NCBI GenBank assembly: GCA_023488405.1
Contig: JAMDDW010000032.1
Span: 1 to 11,265 of the forward strand
Direction of reading: 5' to 3'
DNA from: Candidatus Parvarchaeota archaeon
GTDB lineage: Archaea > Nanobdellota > Nanobdellia > Parvarchaeales > Parvarchaeaceae
DNA: 11,265 nt
Shown here: one piece after another, positions 6,480 to 11,265 of the stretch
Position numbering within the stretch: position 1 is the stretch's first letter
Layout of the letters: each line of letters starts with the position of its first letter
Notes under the pieces: model-generated
The model's database searches: none
What the model was told of the DNA's origin: nothing
Seen by the model: only the letters and a program-made list of their open reading frames with translations
Program-made: the position numbers and the translations under genes

Positions 6480-7442
6480 TTACCTGTATTTTATCTCCAC
6501 CGTATCGGTCCTAAACCTTGGTTTTATTGCAAGGTCTTTTTGCATGTAATCCCTCATAAGGTAACCTGTATAAGCAATCATTGCGCCGTTATCGCCGGCA
6601 AATTCCATAGGTATTGCCTTAAATGAAGCATTTCTGTCTTTACACATCTTCTCTCCCATCTCATTCAGCCGTTTGTTTGCTGCAACCCCTCCAGTTATTA
6701 CTAAACTGTCTTTTAAGCAGTATGACATTGCCCTCTCGCTGGCTTCTATAAGCATTGAAAAGATAGTTTCCTGCAGAGAGAAGGATATGTCCTCAATCTT
6801 CTCCTTGCCTATCAATCTTGAAATGAATGTCTCTATGCCGGAAAAACTTACATCCATGCCTTTTATGCTGTATGGCATTTCAATGTAGTGCCTGCTTTTC
6901 CTTGCCAGTTCTTCTATCTTAGGGCCTGCGGGAAAAGGTATGTTTAATCTTCTCCCTATTTTGTCAATAAGGTTTCCCACGCCTATGTCCTGCGTTTCGC
7001 CAAATACTATGTATGTGCCATTGTAATAAGTTATTATTTGCGTGTTGCCGCCACTTACATAAAGCATCACCGGGTCGTTTAATTTGGTGTAAAGCCTTGC
7101 TATTTCAAGATGGGCTATGCAGTGGTTTACTCCTATCAGTTTTTTATTGTATTTCTTTGATAAAAAAGTTGAAAGCTGCGCCCCTACTTTGAGAGAAGGT
7201 ATTATACCAGGGCCTTGGGAAAATGCGAATAGGTCTATGTCCTTTAACTTCAACCCGCTTTTATCAAGCGCTCTTTTAAGTATCTCTGGGGCAAATTTAA
7301 AATGATGCTGTGCCGCTTCCCTCGGTATTATCCCACCAGAGGCAGGCTTAAGTGTGTCTCTTTCATTTGCTATTATCTTTTCATCGTCAGAAATGCCAAC
7401 ACCAAAAGTGTGCGCAGTGCTTTCTATACCCAGAGTATACAT
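6480..7442 (-). CDS. kae1: tRNA N6-threonylcarbamoyladenosine transferase Kae1 (KEOPS catalytic subunit)
   Basis: Transfers the threonylcarbamoyl group from TC-AMP to A37 of ANN-decoding tRNAs (t6A), acting in the KEOPS complex in the cytoplasm. The 320 residues are full length for archaeal Kae1. Visible motifs: LGIESTAHT at the N-terminus, GGIIPREAAQHH at 36-47, FSQGPG at 74-79, the metal-binding His107 and His111 in NHCIAHLE, YVSGGNTQ at 128-135, GGVAANKRL at 251-259 and the metal-binding Asp284 in GDNGAMIAYTG, then the family's KPRFRTDTVEI tail. The KEOPS partners Pcc1 and Cgi121 are not in the window. It starts 25 nt after rps27ae, the largest gap in the operon, and may also have its own promoter. 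Confidence 0.97.
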   Translation of the reverse strand: MYTLGIESTAHTFGVGISDDEKIIANERDTLKPASGGIIPREAAQHHFKFAPEILKRALDKSGLKLKDIDLFAFSQGPGIIPSLKVGAQLSTFLSKKYNKKLIGVNHCIAHLEIARLYTKLNDPVMLYVSGGNTQIITYYNGTYIVFGETQDIGVGNLIDKIGRRLNIPFPAGPKIEELARKSRHYIEMPYSIKGMDVSFSGIETFISRLIGKEKIEDISFSLQETIFSMLIEASERAMSYCLKDSLVITGGVAANKRLNEMGEKMCKDRNASFKAIPMEFAGDNGAMIAYTGYLMRDYMQKDLAIKPRFRTDTVEIKYR

Positions 7443-7463
7443 TTATAGAATAAGGATCAGTGC

Positions 7464-7471
7464 TTATTTAA
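7464..7471 (-). promoter_or_regulatory. Possible internal TATA element before kae1
   Basis: The minus strand reads TTAAATAA here, overlapping the rps27ae stop codon and centred about 26 nt before the kae1 ATG. The spacing matches the leaderless promoters elsewhere in the window, so the second half of the operon may be transcribed separately. AT-rich sequence makes chance matches common. Confidence 0.35.
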
Positions 7472-7653
7472 TTTTTATCCTTTCTTTTAAATTCAGTGTA
7501 ACCGCATCTTCCGCATGTATATCTATTATCGTGTTCAGCAAGGAAAGTACCCTCGCCGCACTTAGGGCATGTACGGTTGACTCTAGTTATAGACTCACCT
7601 TCTATCTTGTACATTTTCCAGATTTCACTTTTTTTCTGTTTCTTCTTTTCCAT
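7468..7653 (-). CDS. rps27ae: Small-subunit ribosomal protein eS31 (S27ae)
   Basis: Zinc-ribbon protein of the 30S subunit head, 61 residues. The family pattern is complete: WKMYKI at 12-17, zinc ligands Cys29 and Cys32 in [16 protein letters not shown], then Cys47 and Cys50 in CGRCGYTEF. The N-terminus carries a short Lys-rich extension. The ATG at 7653 is inside rps24e, giving a 29-nt overlap. The Met at residue 14 (ATG at 7614) would avoid the overlap but would remove the conserved W-K, so the upstream start is preferred. Order after rps24e and before kae1 is the usual archaeal order. Confidence 0.93.
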   Translation of the reverse strand: MEKKKQKKSEIWKMYKIEGESITRVNRTCPKCGEGTFLAEHDNRYTCGRCGYTEFKRKDKN

Positions 7654-7927
7654 TCTTTATACCGTTCTTTTCAAGTATGTATTTCGGCAGTATCTTTTTT
7701 GCCATTTCCTCATTTTTGTAAACATGCGCTATACCTTTTGCCTCATTTTTTCCGTACGTGCTTTTTATGGTGTAAATAACAAGAAAACCATTTTTTTCTT
7801 CTTCTTCCAAAGTCTTCCTAGTCTCATCTATCTTTGCAGGCTCGCCACTCTTTAATTTTACAGTGAAGTTGATTATTTCCCTGTCAAGATACTTATCATT
7901 TATCTTAGAGTTTATTTTAACTTCCAT
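7625..7927 (-). CDS. rps24e: Small-subunit ribosomal protein eS24
   Basis: Component of the 30S subunit, 100 residues. It begins MEVKI, matching the usual M-E-[IV]-K-I start, and contains D-R-E-I-I-N-F-T-V near the start, a K-I-D-E-T-R-K-T-L helix, the core [14 protein letters not shown] and [10 protein letters not shown]. An in-frame GTG two codons upstream (7933) overlaps the spt4 stop as GTGA and could also start translation, but the ATG at 7927 agrees with the family. Its 3' end overlaps rps27ae by 29 nt. In many euryarchaea a DUF359 (GTP-dependent dephospho-CoA kinase) gene sits between spt4 and rps24e; there is none here. Confidence 0.93.
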   Translation of the reverse strand: MEVKINSKINDKYLDREIINFTVKLKSGEPAKIDETRKTLEEEEKNGFLVIYTIKSTYGKNEAKGIAHVYKNEEMAKKILPKYILEKNGIKNGKEETEKK

Positions 7928-7929
7928 AT

Positions 7930-8115
7930 TCACTCAACAGAAATTGCGTACTTTCCGTTCTTTGCAATGTTCATTGCATTTGCTATGGCAGATTTTTCGC
8001 TGTCGGAGATTATAACAACGCCTTTCCATTTAAGTGAAAGGTCCTCGCTGCCGCACATAGGGCATTTTCTATCTTCAGTCAGAAAATTGCAAACTCTGCA
8101 TGCTTTCAATGCCAT
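7930..8115 (-). CDS. spt4: Transcription elongation factor Spt4 (RpoE'')
   Basis: Zinc-binding partner of Spt5. The Spt4/5 clamp closes over the RNA polymerase cleft and increases processivity. The 61 residues show the Spt4 layout: Cys6 and Cys9 in CRVC, Cys18 and Cys21 in CPMCG, then LSLKWKGVVII and a short helix with GKYAI near the C-terminus. The length is normal for archaeal Spt4. It starts 2 nt after the rpo7 stop, in the usual rpo7-spt4 pair. Confidence 0.95.
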   Translation of the reverse strand: MALKACRVCNFLTEDRKCPMCGSEDLSLKWKGVVIISDSEKSAIANAMNIAKNGKYAISVE

Positions 8116-8117
8116 AA

Positions 8118-8651
8118 TTATTTCTTAGCAGCCTCCTTTTTCTTTGAGCCCAATTTTCCAAGGCCGGGGGAACGCATTGTTAATCCCACTTTCATTATTC
8201 CTTTAGTGCTAACTGCTATTATGCTTGCTATTACAGTATCACCCGTTTTTACTGTCATTTTTGTCCTTCTGCCAGTAAGTGCATTCTTGGAGAAATCAAC
8301 AAAGTCATCCATTGTCTGTGAAATGTGCACCAATCCATCTATCGGGCCTATGTTTACTATTGCTCCTATCTCACTTACTTCCACTACTTGCCCCTTAACC
8401 GTTTCGTGTAAAGTTGGCAGGTATGCTAGCATCCTGAATATAGTGTCGTAGTATATTGAAGCGTCATTTGGTATTATTATTCCTTCCTCTATGCTATCAA
8501 TGCCTATTAACCCAATGAGCAAAGCCTTGTCTTCTATTATCTTTCCTATGTAGTTTTTTCTTATTATCTCTGTAGTGGCTTCTTTCCTGTCTTCTTCCAG
8601 CTTGCTTGGCTCAACCCTTACCTTATCCCTTAACGTTATAATTTCGTACAT
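8118..8651 (-). CDS. rpo7: DNA-directed RNA polymerase subunit Rpo7 (RpoE')
   Basis: Stalk subunit of archaeal RNA polymerase that pairs with Rpo4 and binds emerging RNA. The 177 residues contain the N-terminal RNP-like domain (M-Y-E-I-I-T-L-R-D-K-V-R-V-E-P) and, from about 82, an S1/OB domain with VKGQVVEVSEIGAIVNIGPIDGLVHISQ. The C-terminal motif VGLTMRSPGLGKLG is typical; the final lysine- and alanine-rich tail is short. It heads the nine-gene operon, and a TATA element about 27 nt upstream suggests a leaderless transcript. Confidence 0.96.
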   Translation of the reverse strand: MYEIITLRDKVRVEPSKLEEDRKEATTEIIRKNYIGKIIEDKALLIGLIGIDSIEEGIIIPNDASIYYDTIFRMLAYLPTLHETVKGQVVEVSEIGAIVNIGPIDGLVHISQTMDDFVDFSKNALTGRRTKMTVKTGDTVIASIIAVSTKGIMKVGLTMRSPGLGKLGSKKKEAAKK

Positions 8652-8675
8652 ACACTTTAATAAAATTTTATATCC

Positions 8676-8681
8676 TATAAA
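8676..8681 (-). promoter_or_regulatory. TATA box of the rpo7 operon
   Basis: The minus strand reads TTTATA here, followed by GG and preceded by AT-rich sequence. Its centre is about 27 nt before the rpo7 ATG at 8651. No Shine-Dalgarno motif is seen, so a leaderless mRNA is likely. Other TATA-like strings nearby, such as TATAAAA at about 8666-8672, are too close to the ATG. Confidence 0.55.
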
Positions 8682-8691
8682 TATATTTATT

Positions 8692-8708
8692 TATCTCATT
8701 AAGAGATA
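8692..8708. promoter_or_regulatory. Short inverted repeat in the divergent rpo7/E1 promoter region
   Basis: TATCTC (8692-8697) and GAGATA (8703-8708) form a 6-bp inverted repeat with a 5-nt spacer. It lies almost midway between the divergent start codons and just outside both TATA elements. It could be an operator for a dimeric regulator; the evidence is only symmetry and position. Confidence 0.3.
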
Positions 8709-8713
8709 CTATG

Positions 8714-8731
8714 TATTTAAATAAGTTTATT
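8714..8731 (+). promoter_or_regulatory. TATA region of the E1-like gene
   Basis: TATTTAAATA (8714-8723) and GTTTATT (8725-8731) are both candidates. The second is centred about 28 nt before the ATG at 8757 and would give a leaderless transcript; the first would give a leader of about 12 nt. Neither fits the in-frame TTG at 8733, so the ATG is preferred. Confidence 0.5.
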
Positions 8732-8756
8732 TTTGGGCTATTGCGAATTAAATAAA

Positions 8757-9668
8757 ATGGAAAACAAATCGATTCTTGTTATAGGAGCAGGAGCAGTAGG
8801 TTCCGCCTTTCTTGAAAGTTCCCAAGGAATCTTTAAAAAAGTTGGGATTTTTGACGGGGACATAATATCAAAAAGCAATTTAATAACACAGCCTTTCTAT
8901 AAAGGCTGTGACTTTTCTTCCCCTGTTTCAAAGGTGGCCTTTGCAGTGAACAAACTCAATTCTTTGAACAGCGGCACGGAATACGAAGGATATGAAAGAT
9001 ATTTCACCGAAAAAGACTTCGAAACGATGAAAGAATACGATATTATAGCAGATTTTACCGACAATGTCAACAGTAGGAAAATAATAAACAATGGCTGCGT
9101 AAAATACAGGAAGGCAGCGGTTTTTGTATCCTTGAATGAAAAGGAAGCATTCCTGTTCTTTTACAGAGAAAGCGCCTGCTTTAACTGCCTCTTCAGGAAT
9201 TCAATAGGTCACGTAAAAGAGGGCTGTGAATCAATCGTTTCAGCGCCCAAAAATGAATTTGTTTCGTTTTTGAAGGAAAACATAATCGAATTTGCTTCAA
9301 GTAAAATAGATGGCGGCAGGATCATGTTATTTAATCTTTCAAACAAAAGAGTTTTAAGTAGCATGCTTAAAAAGGACATGGAATGCGAGGTATGCGTTAA
9401 ACACGCAATGAAAAATTTTGAAGACGGATTCTTGCAGGTATGTTCCTCAGGCATAAAATTTTCATATGGGAAAAAGCTGAACTTAAAAGAATTAAGCAGC
9501 AGGCTTTCAGGCGGCATATTATACGGAGAGTATCTTATTTTTAACCAAAACAATAAATCAATGCTTGTTTCTTTAGACGGCGATTTTCTGTTTACTGGCT
9601 ACTCAAGAGAGGAAGCTGGAAGACTAATAACCGCGCTTGTTTCTCAGAACCCTAAACATAAGGAATAA
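8757..9668 (+). CDS. E1-like adenylyltransferase of the ThiF/MoeB/UbaA family
   Basis: Probably activates the C-terminal Gly of a ubiquitin-like sulfur carrier (SAMP, ThiS or MoaD type) by adenylation; no such carrier is in the window. The 303 residues contain the Rossmann GAGAVG at 10-15, FDGD at 32-35, SNL at 40-42, Lys59, and DFTDN at 99-103. Two zinc CxxC pairs are present: CFNC (141-144) and CEVC (210-213). Cys157 in EGCES lies where the catalytic cysteine of MoeB-type enzymes is usually found. One odd feature is that the conserved SNLQRQ Arg is replaced (SNLITQ, Thr44). The C-terminal part (about 228-295) resembles the small domain after many MoeB proteins: V-C-S-S-G-I-K-F, LSSRLSG, SLDGDFLFTGYSREEAGRLI. 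It starts divergently from rpo7, and its last 45 nt overlap the convergent gene 9624-9899. An upstream TTG (8733) would add eight residues. Confidence 0.87.
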   Translation: MENKSILVIGAGAVGSAFLESSQGIFKKVGIFDGDIISKSNLITQPFYKGCDFSSPVSKVAFAVNKLNSLNSGTEYEGYERYFTEKDFETMKEYDIIADFTDNVNSRKIINNGCVKYRKAAVFVSLNEKEAFLFFYRESACFNCLFRNSIGHVKEGCESIVSAPKNEFVSFLKENIIEFASSKIDGGRIMLFNLSNKRVLSSMLKKDMECEVCVKHAMKNFEDGFLQVCSSGIKFSYGKKLNLKELSSRLSGGILYGEYLIFNQNNKSMLVSLDGDFLFTGYSREEAGRLITALVSQNPKHKE

Positions 9669-9899
9669 GCTGGAAATCACTAGAAGAGAAGCTATTGCAA
9701 TCAAATATACATCGTTGTCTATCTCATGCGAAAGTGTGCTTCCCCCTATTTTTACGTTTCCATAATAGAAGCCATTCCCGTAAAAACTTGAATAGTTTAA
9801 TGCAACTATAATTATTATCGCAATGCCGACAGCAGAGCCAACAACCGCTAGGGAAAGCAGAGTTTTCCTTCCAATCTTATATTGTTTGCGTTTTTTCAT
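9624..9899 (-). CDS. Small two-helix membrane protein, unrecognised
   Basis: A 91-residue protein with a basic N-terminus (MKKRKQYKIGRK), a first membrane helix at about 13-34, a Gly/Tyr-rich loop of about 28 residues (SSFYGNGFYYGN), a second helix at about 64-84 and a basic end. Both ends should be cytoplasmic by the positive-inside rule, leaving the loop outside. The ATG at 9897-9899 is preferred to an in-frame TTG at 9917, because it lies about 25 nt from a symmetric TATA box. The 3' end overlaps the E1-like gene by 45 nt in convergent orientation. It is divergent from the 9950 membrane gene and probably shares its promoter, which suggests a joint role. I do not recognise the family. Confidence 0.65.
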   Translation of the reverse strand: MKKRKQYKIGRKTLLSLAVVGSAVGIAIIIIVALNYSSFYGNGFYYGNVKIGGSTLSHEIDNDVYLIAIASLLVISSLFLMFRVLRNKRGY

Positions 9900-9918
9900 A
9901 TTTTGGCATAAGTACAAT

Positions 9919-9928
9919 TATTTAAATA
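9919..9928. promoter_or_regulatory. Symmetric TATA box shared by two divergent membrane genes
   Basis: TATTTAAATA is a perfect 10-bp palindrome centred at 9923.5. It lies about 26 nt before the ATG at 9950 on the plus strand and about 25 nt before the ATG at 9899 on the minus strand. One symmetric box could direct leaderless transcription both ways. No other TATA candidate is placed for either gene. Confidence 0.6.
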
Positions 9929-9949
9929 CTTCCCAGTCATAATATTAAT

Positions 9950-10513
9950 ATGTTAGAAAATATCGCTATGACTGCTTTCAATTTGACGTCGAACAAGACA
10001 AATGTCACTACGACGTTGACTTCACCAGCTCCAGGCGTTTCGTTGCTGTTTTCCGGTGTAGAATCGTTTCTTTTTCCATTTCTTTTGGTGTTTGCTATAG
10101 TCTACGGCGTTCTTCAAAGAAGTGAGATTTTCAAGGGAAAAAGCGACATAGATGCAATAATCGCATTCGTTCTTGGAATAATATTTGCTACCACGAATTA
10201 TACGCTTAAGTTAACATATCTTATACTTCCAATTGTTGGCATAGTTGCAATAGTTATATTCATGCTTTTGGTTATAGGGTCTATGCTCTACGGCAGCAGC
10301 TCCGAACTTTTAAAGAGTAAGTCGGGAAGGAAGATAGTAGTAATCATAGCTGTACTGATTTCTGTGGGATTGATAATATGGGTTCTTATAACTGCCAATT
10401 TGGGATTCGTTGGTCTTTCCTCTAAATCAGTATCCCAAGACTTGTATACATACGCGCCTTACATAGTAGTATTCCTTGCACTAATAATAGGCGCGTATTT
10501 TCTATTCAAATAA
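9950..10513 (+). CDS. Five-helix membrane protein, first of a tandem array
   Basis: A 187-residue protein of unknown function. A Thr/Ser/Asn-rich N-terminus of about 30 residues, without a clear signal peptide, is followed by hydrophobic segments near 38-56, 65-81, 88-113, 127-149 and 168-186. The first helix carries VFAIVYGVLQRSEIF (47-61), and the partial gene at 11152 repeats this as VFALVYGLLARSKFF, so the two are homologous. A short Asp-rich loop, GKSDIDAI, precedes helix 2. The next gene is also 187 residues with the same helix layout. It starts on a likely leaderless transcript from the symmetric TATA box; an ATG at residue 7 is an alternative. The family is not one I can name. A membrane complex or conduit is possible, but this is inference from clustering alone. 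Confidence 0.75.
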   Translation: MLENIAMTAFNLTSNKTNVTTTLTSPAPGVSLLFSGVESFLFPFLLVFAIVYGVLQRSEIFKGKSDIDAIIAFVLGIIFATTNYTLKLTYLILPIVGIVAIVIFMLLVIGSMLYGSSSELLKSKSGRKIVVIIAVLISVGLIIWVLITANLGFVGLSSKSVSQDLYTYAPYIVVFLALIIGAYFLFK

Positions 10514-10548
10514 TTGAATACTTATAAGTGAATATATTTAAAGAAAAG

Positions 10549-10556
10549 TTTAAATA
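10549..10556 (+). promoter_or_regulatory. TATA box of the second array gene
   Basis: TTTAAATA, preceded by GAAAAG, is centred about 26 nt before the ATG at 10579. The string TTTAAATACT is identical to that before the 9950 gene, with nearly the same distance to the ATG (20 versus 19 nt). ATACT and AGTAT with an AAA spacer (10554-10566) form a small inverted repeat overlapping the box. A 10-bp palindrome, ACTTATAAGT, lies upstream at 10520-10529. Confidence 0.6.
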
Positions 10557-10578
10557 CTAAAAGTATCCATAATTATTC

Positions 10579-11142
10579 ATGGTAATTGCAGCAGCAGGGT
10601 CTCTCTATTCCCAGATTGATAAGGCATTGAGCCTTATAACTCCTCCTAACGTTACAAACCCCATAGAGTTCTGGCTCGCTTTTCTTCTTATATTAGCGAT
10701 TTTAAGCACGGTCCTTAAGAACGTAAGCTACTTTGCGGACAATAAGAACAAAGGGGCCAGGGGATTAATAGCACTTATAATATCCTATTTCGCTGTAACG
10801 GTTGCATGGGTAAGCCCGATACTTATTTACATGTCTTCTACTCTTGCAGTTACCGCCCTTATTCTAGTGGCGATGCTTATAGTCGCAAGCTTGCTTAAGT
10901 TTGACATAACGGGAAATAACGCAAAATGGCTTTTCGTCGTAGCAATAGGAATACTCTTTTTAGGCGGGGGCGTATTTTCGAATGCGCTTGTGCCCTCTAG
11001 TTCAGGTGTAGGCAGTGAGCTTTCTAACATTGGTTCTTCATTGATAGGGCCGAATCTCGCATATTTGATCTTGGGGATAATAATCATTTTTGTTATCGCA
11101 TTTACTTTCGGTGGCGGTGGCGGTTCAAGCAAGAACCCCTAG
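10579..11142 (+). CDS. Five-helix membrane protein, second of the tandem array
   Basis: A 187-residue protein of unknown function, the same length as the gene before it. Hydrophobic segments lie near 29-47, 60-78, 84-106, 115-133 and 159-178. The N-terminal 25 residues are amphipathic, with no clear signal peptide. Helix 1 (IEFWLAFLLILAILSTVL) followed by a short polar loop rich in Asn and Lys (SYFADNKNKGARG) resembles the layout of the 9950 gene, but without its VYGxLxRS motif, so paralogy is likely yet distant. After helix 4 comes a Ser/Gly loop, and after helix 5 a poly-Gly tail (GGGGGSSKNP). It has its own TATA box, and its stop codon overlaps the Shine-Dalgarno site of the next gene, so those two are co-transcribed. 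Confidence 0.72.
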   Translation: MVIAAAGSLYSQIDKALSLITPPNVTNPIEFWLAFLLILAILSTVLKNVSYFADNKNKGARGLIALIISYFAVTVAWVSPILIYMSSTLAVTALILVAMLIVASLLKFDITGNNAKWLFVVAIGILFLGGGVFSNALVPSSSGVGSELSNIGSSLIGPNLAYLILGIIIIFVIAFTFGGGGGSSKNP

Positions 11143-11146
11143 GAGG
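11141..11146 (+). promoter_or_regulatory. Shine-Dalgarno site of the third array gene
   Basis: AGGAGG overlaps the stop codon of the preceding gene and ends 5 nt before the ATG at 11152. It is a strong site, in contrast to the probable leaderless starts of the two genes before it, and shows that this gene is read from the upstream transcript. Confidence 0.85.
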
Positions 11147-11151
11147 ATAAA

Positions 11152-11265
11152 ATGATAAATTTACCGGCTTTTGGTTTGTATGATTTAGCAGTATTTGTCT
11201 TAGTCTTTGCTTTAGTATACGGCCTACTTGCCCGTTCAAAGTTCTTTTCAAGTTCTGACATCCCA
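11152..11265 (+). CDS. Third membrane protein of the array (3' end missing)
   Basis: Only the first 38 residues are in the window. After MINLPAFGLYD comes a membrane helix, LAVFVLVFALVYGLLARSKFF, then a Ser/Asp-rich loop. It aligns with residues 42-66 of the 9950 protein, sharing V-F-A-[IL]-V-Y-G-[VL]-L-x-R-S-x-[IF]-F and a following S-D-I, so the two are paralogues. It lacks the Thr/Ser-rich N-terminal extension of that protein. It starts 9 nt after the previous stop, with a strong Shine-Dalgarno site. The function is unknown. Confidence 0.75.
   Translation, partial: MINLPAFGLYDLAVFVLVFALVYGLLARSKFFSSSDIP

Noticed and set aside
7354..7855. Plus-strand open frames opposite rps27ae, rps24e and kae1
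   Set aside because: The minus strand carries recognisable ribosomal and KEOPS proteins. The plus frames are Phe/Leu/Ser-rich shadows.
8733..8756. TTG start for the E1-like gene at 8733
   Set aside because: TATA spacing favours the ATG at 8757, and E1 proteins of this type usually begin a few residues before the Rossmann motif, as the ATG start does.
10827..11132. 101-codon minus-strand frame opposite the second array gene
   Set aside because: Its Pro-rich start is the complement of the poly-Gly tail, and no promoter is seen.

Overview
The window looks like a piece of an uncultivated archaeal genome, probably from the DPANN group; a Micrarchaeota-like lineage is my best guess, at moderate confidence. 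It is clearly archaeal: it carries Rpo7 and Spt4, eS24, eS31, archaeal-type uS15 and eS1, separate KEOPS kinase (Bud32) and Kae1 genes, and a tRNA-Ala with no encoded CCA. Many genes have a TATA-like element 25-29 nt before the start codon, as expected for leaderless transcripts. The DPANN suggestion rests on small proteins, overlapping genes, neighbours missing from a usually conserved operon, and several unrecognised membrane proteins. Both ends cut genes, so this may be a whole metagenomic contig.

Layout. Positions 1-1001 (minus): the first 250 residues of a ferredoxin-NADP reductase of the thioredoxin-reductase-like type, preceded by a small TFS-like zinc ribbon. 1098-3443 (plus): a 781-residue protein with a signal peptide, about seven membrane helices and a 540-residue charged coiled-coil tail. 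3503-3575 (plus): tRNA-Ala(GGC). 3608-4120 (minus): an unrecognised membrane protein. 4244-8651 (minus): a nine-gene housekeeping operon, read rpo7, spt4, rps24e, rps27ae, kae1, a degenerate DRG-like TGS protein, bud32, rps15, rps3ae. 8757-9668 (plus): a ThiF/MoeB/UbaA-like E1 enzyme. 9624-9899 (minus): a two-helix membrane protein overlapping the E1 gene tail to tail. 9950-11265 (plus): a tandem array of small polytopic membrane proteins, two complete (187 aa each) and one cut by the window end.

The large operon joins transcription (Rpo7, Spt4), small-subunit ribosomal proteins (eS24, eS31, uS15, eS1) and the t6A tRNA-modification enzymes (Kae1, Bud32). Genes within it are separated by 2-25 nt or overlap by 4-29 nt, so transcriptional and translational coupling is likely. 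Kae1 and Bud32, fused in many euryarchaea, are here separated by a TGS protein whose GTPase motifs have been lost.

The best candidates for something undescribed are: the 9950-11265 membrane-protein array, whose first and last members share a V-F-A-x-V-Y-G-x-L-x-R-S motif and whose first gene shares a symmetric TATA box with a divergent membrane gene; the 781-residue membrane/coiled-coil protein; the pseudo-GTPase inside the KEOPS operon; and an E1-like enzyme that has lost a usually conserved ATP-site arginine. A perfect 19-bp inverted repeat at the very start of the window is either a real hairpin or an assembly fold-back.
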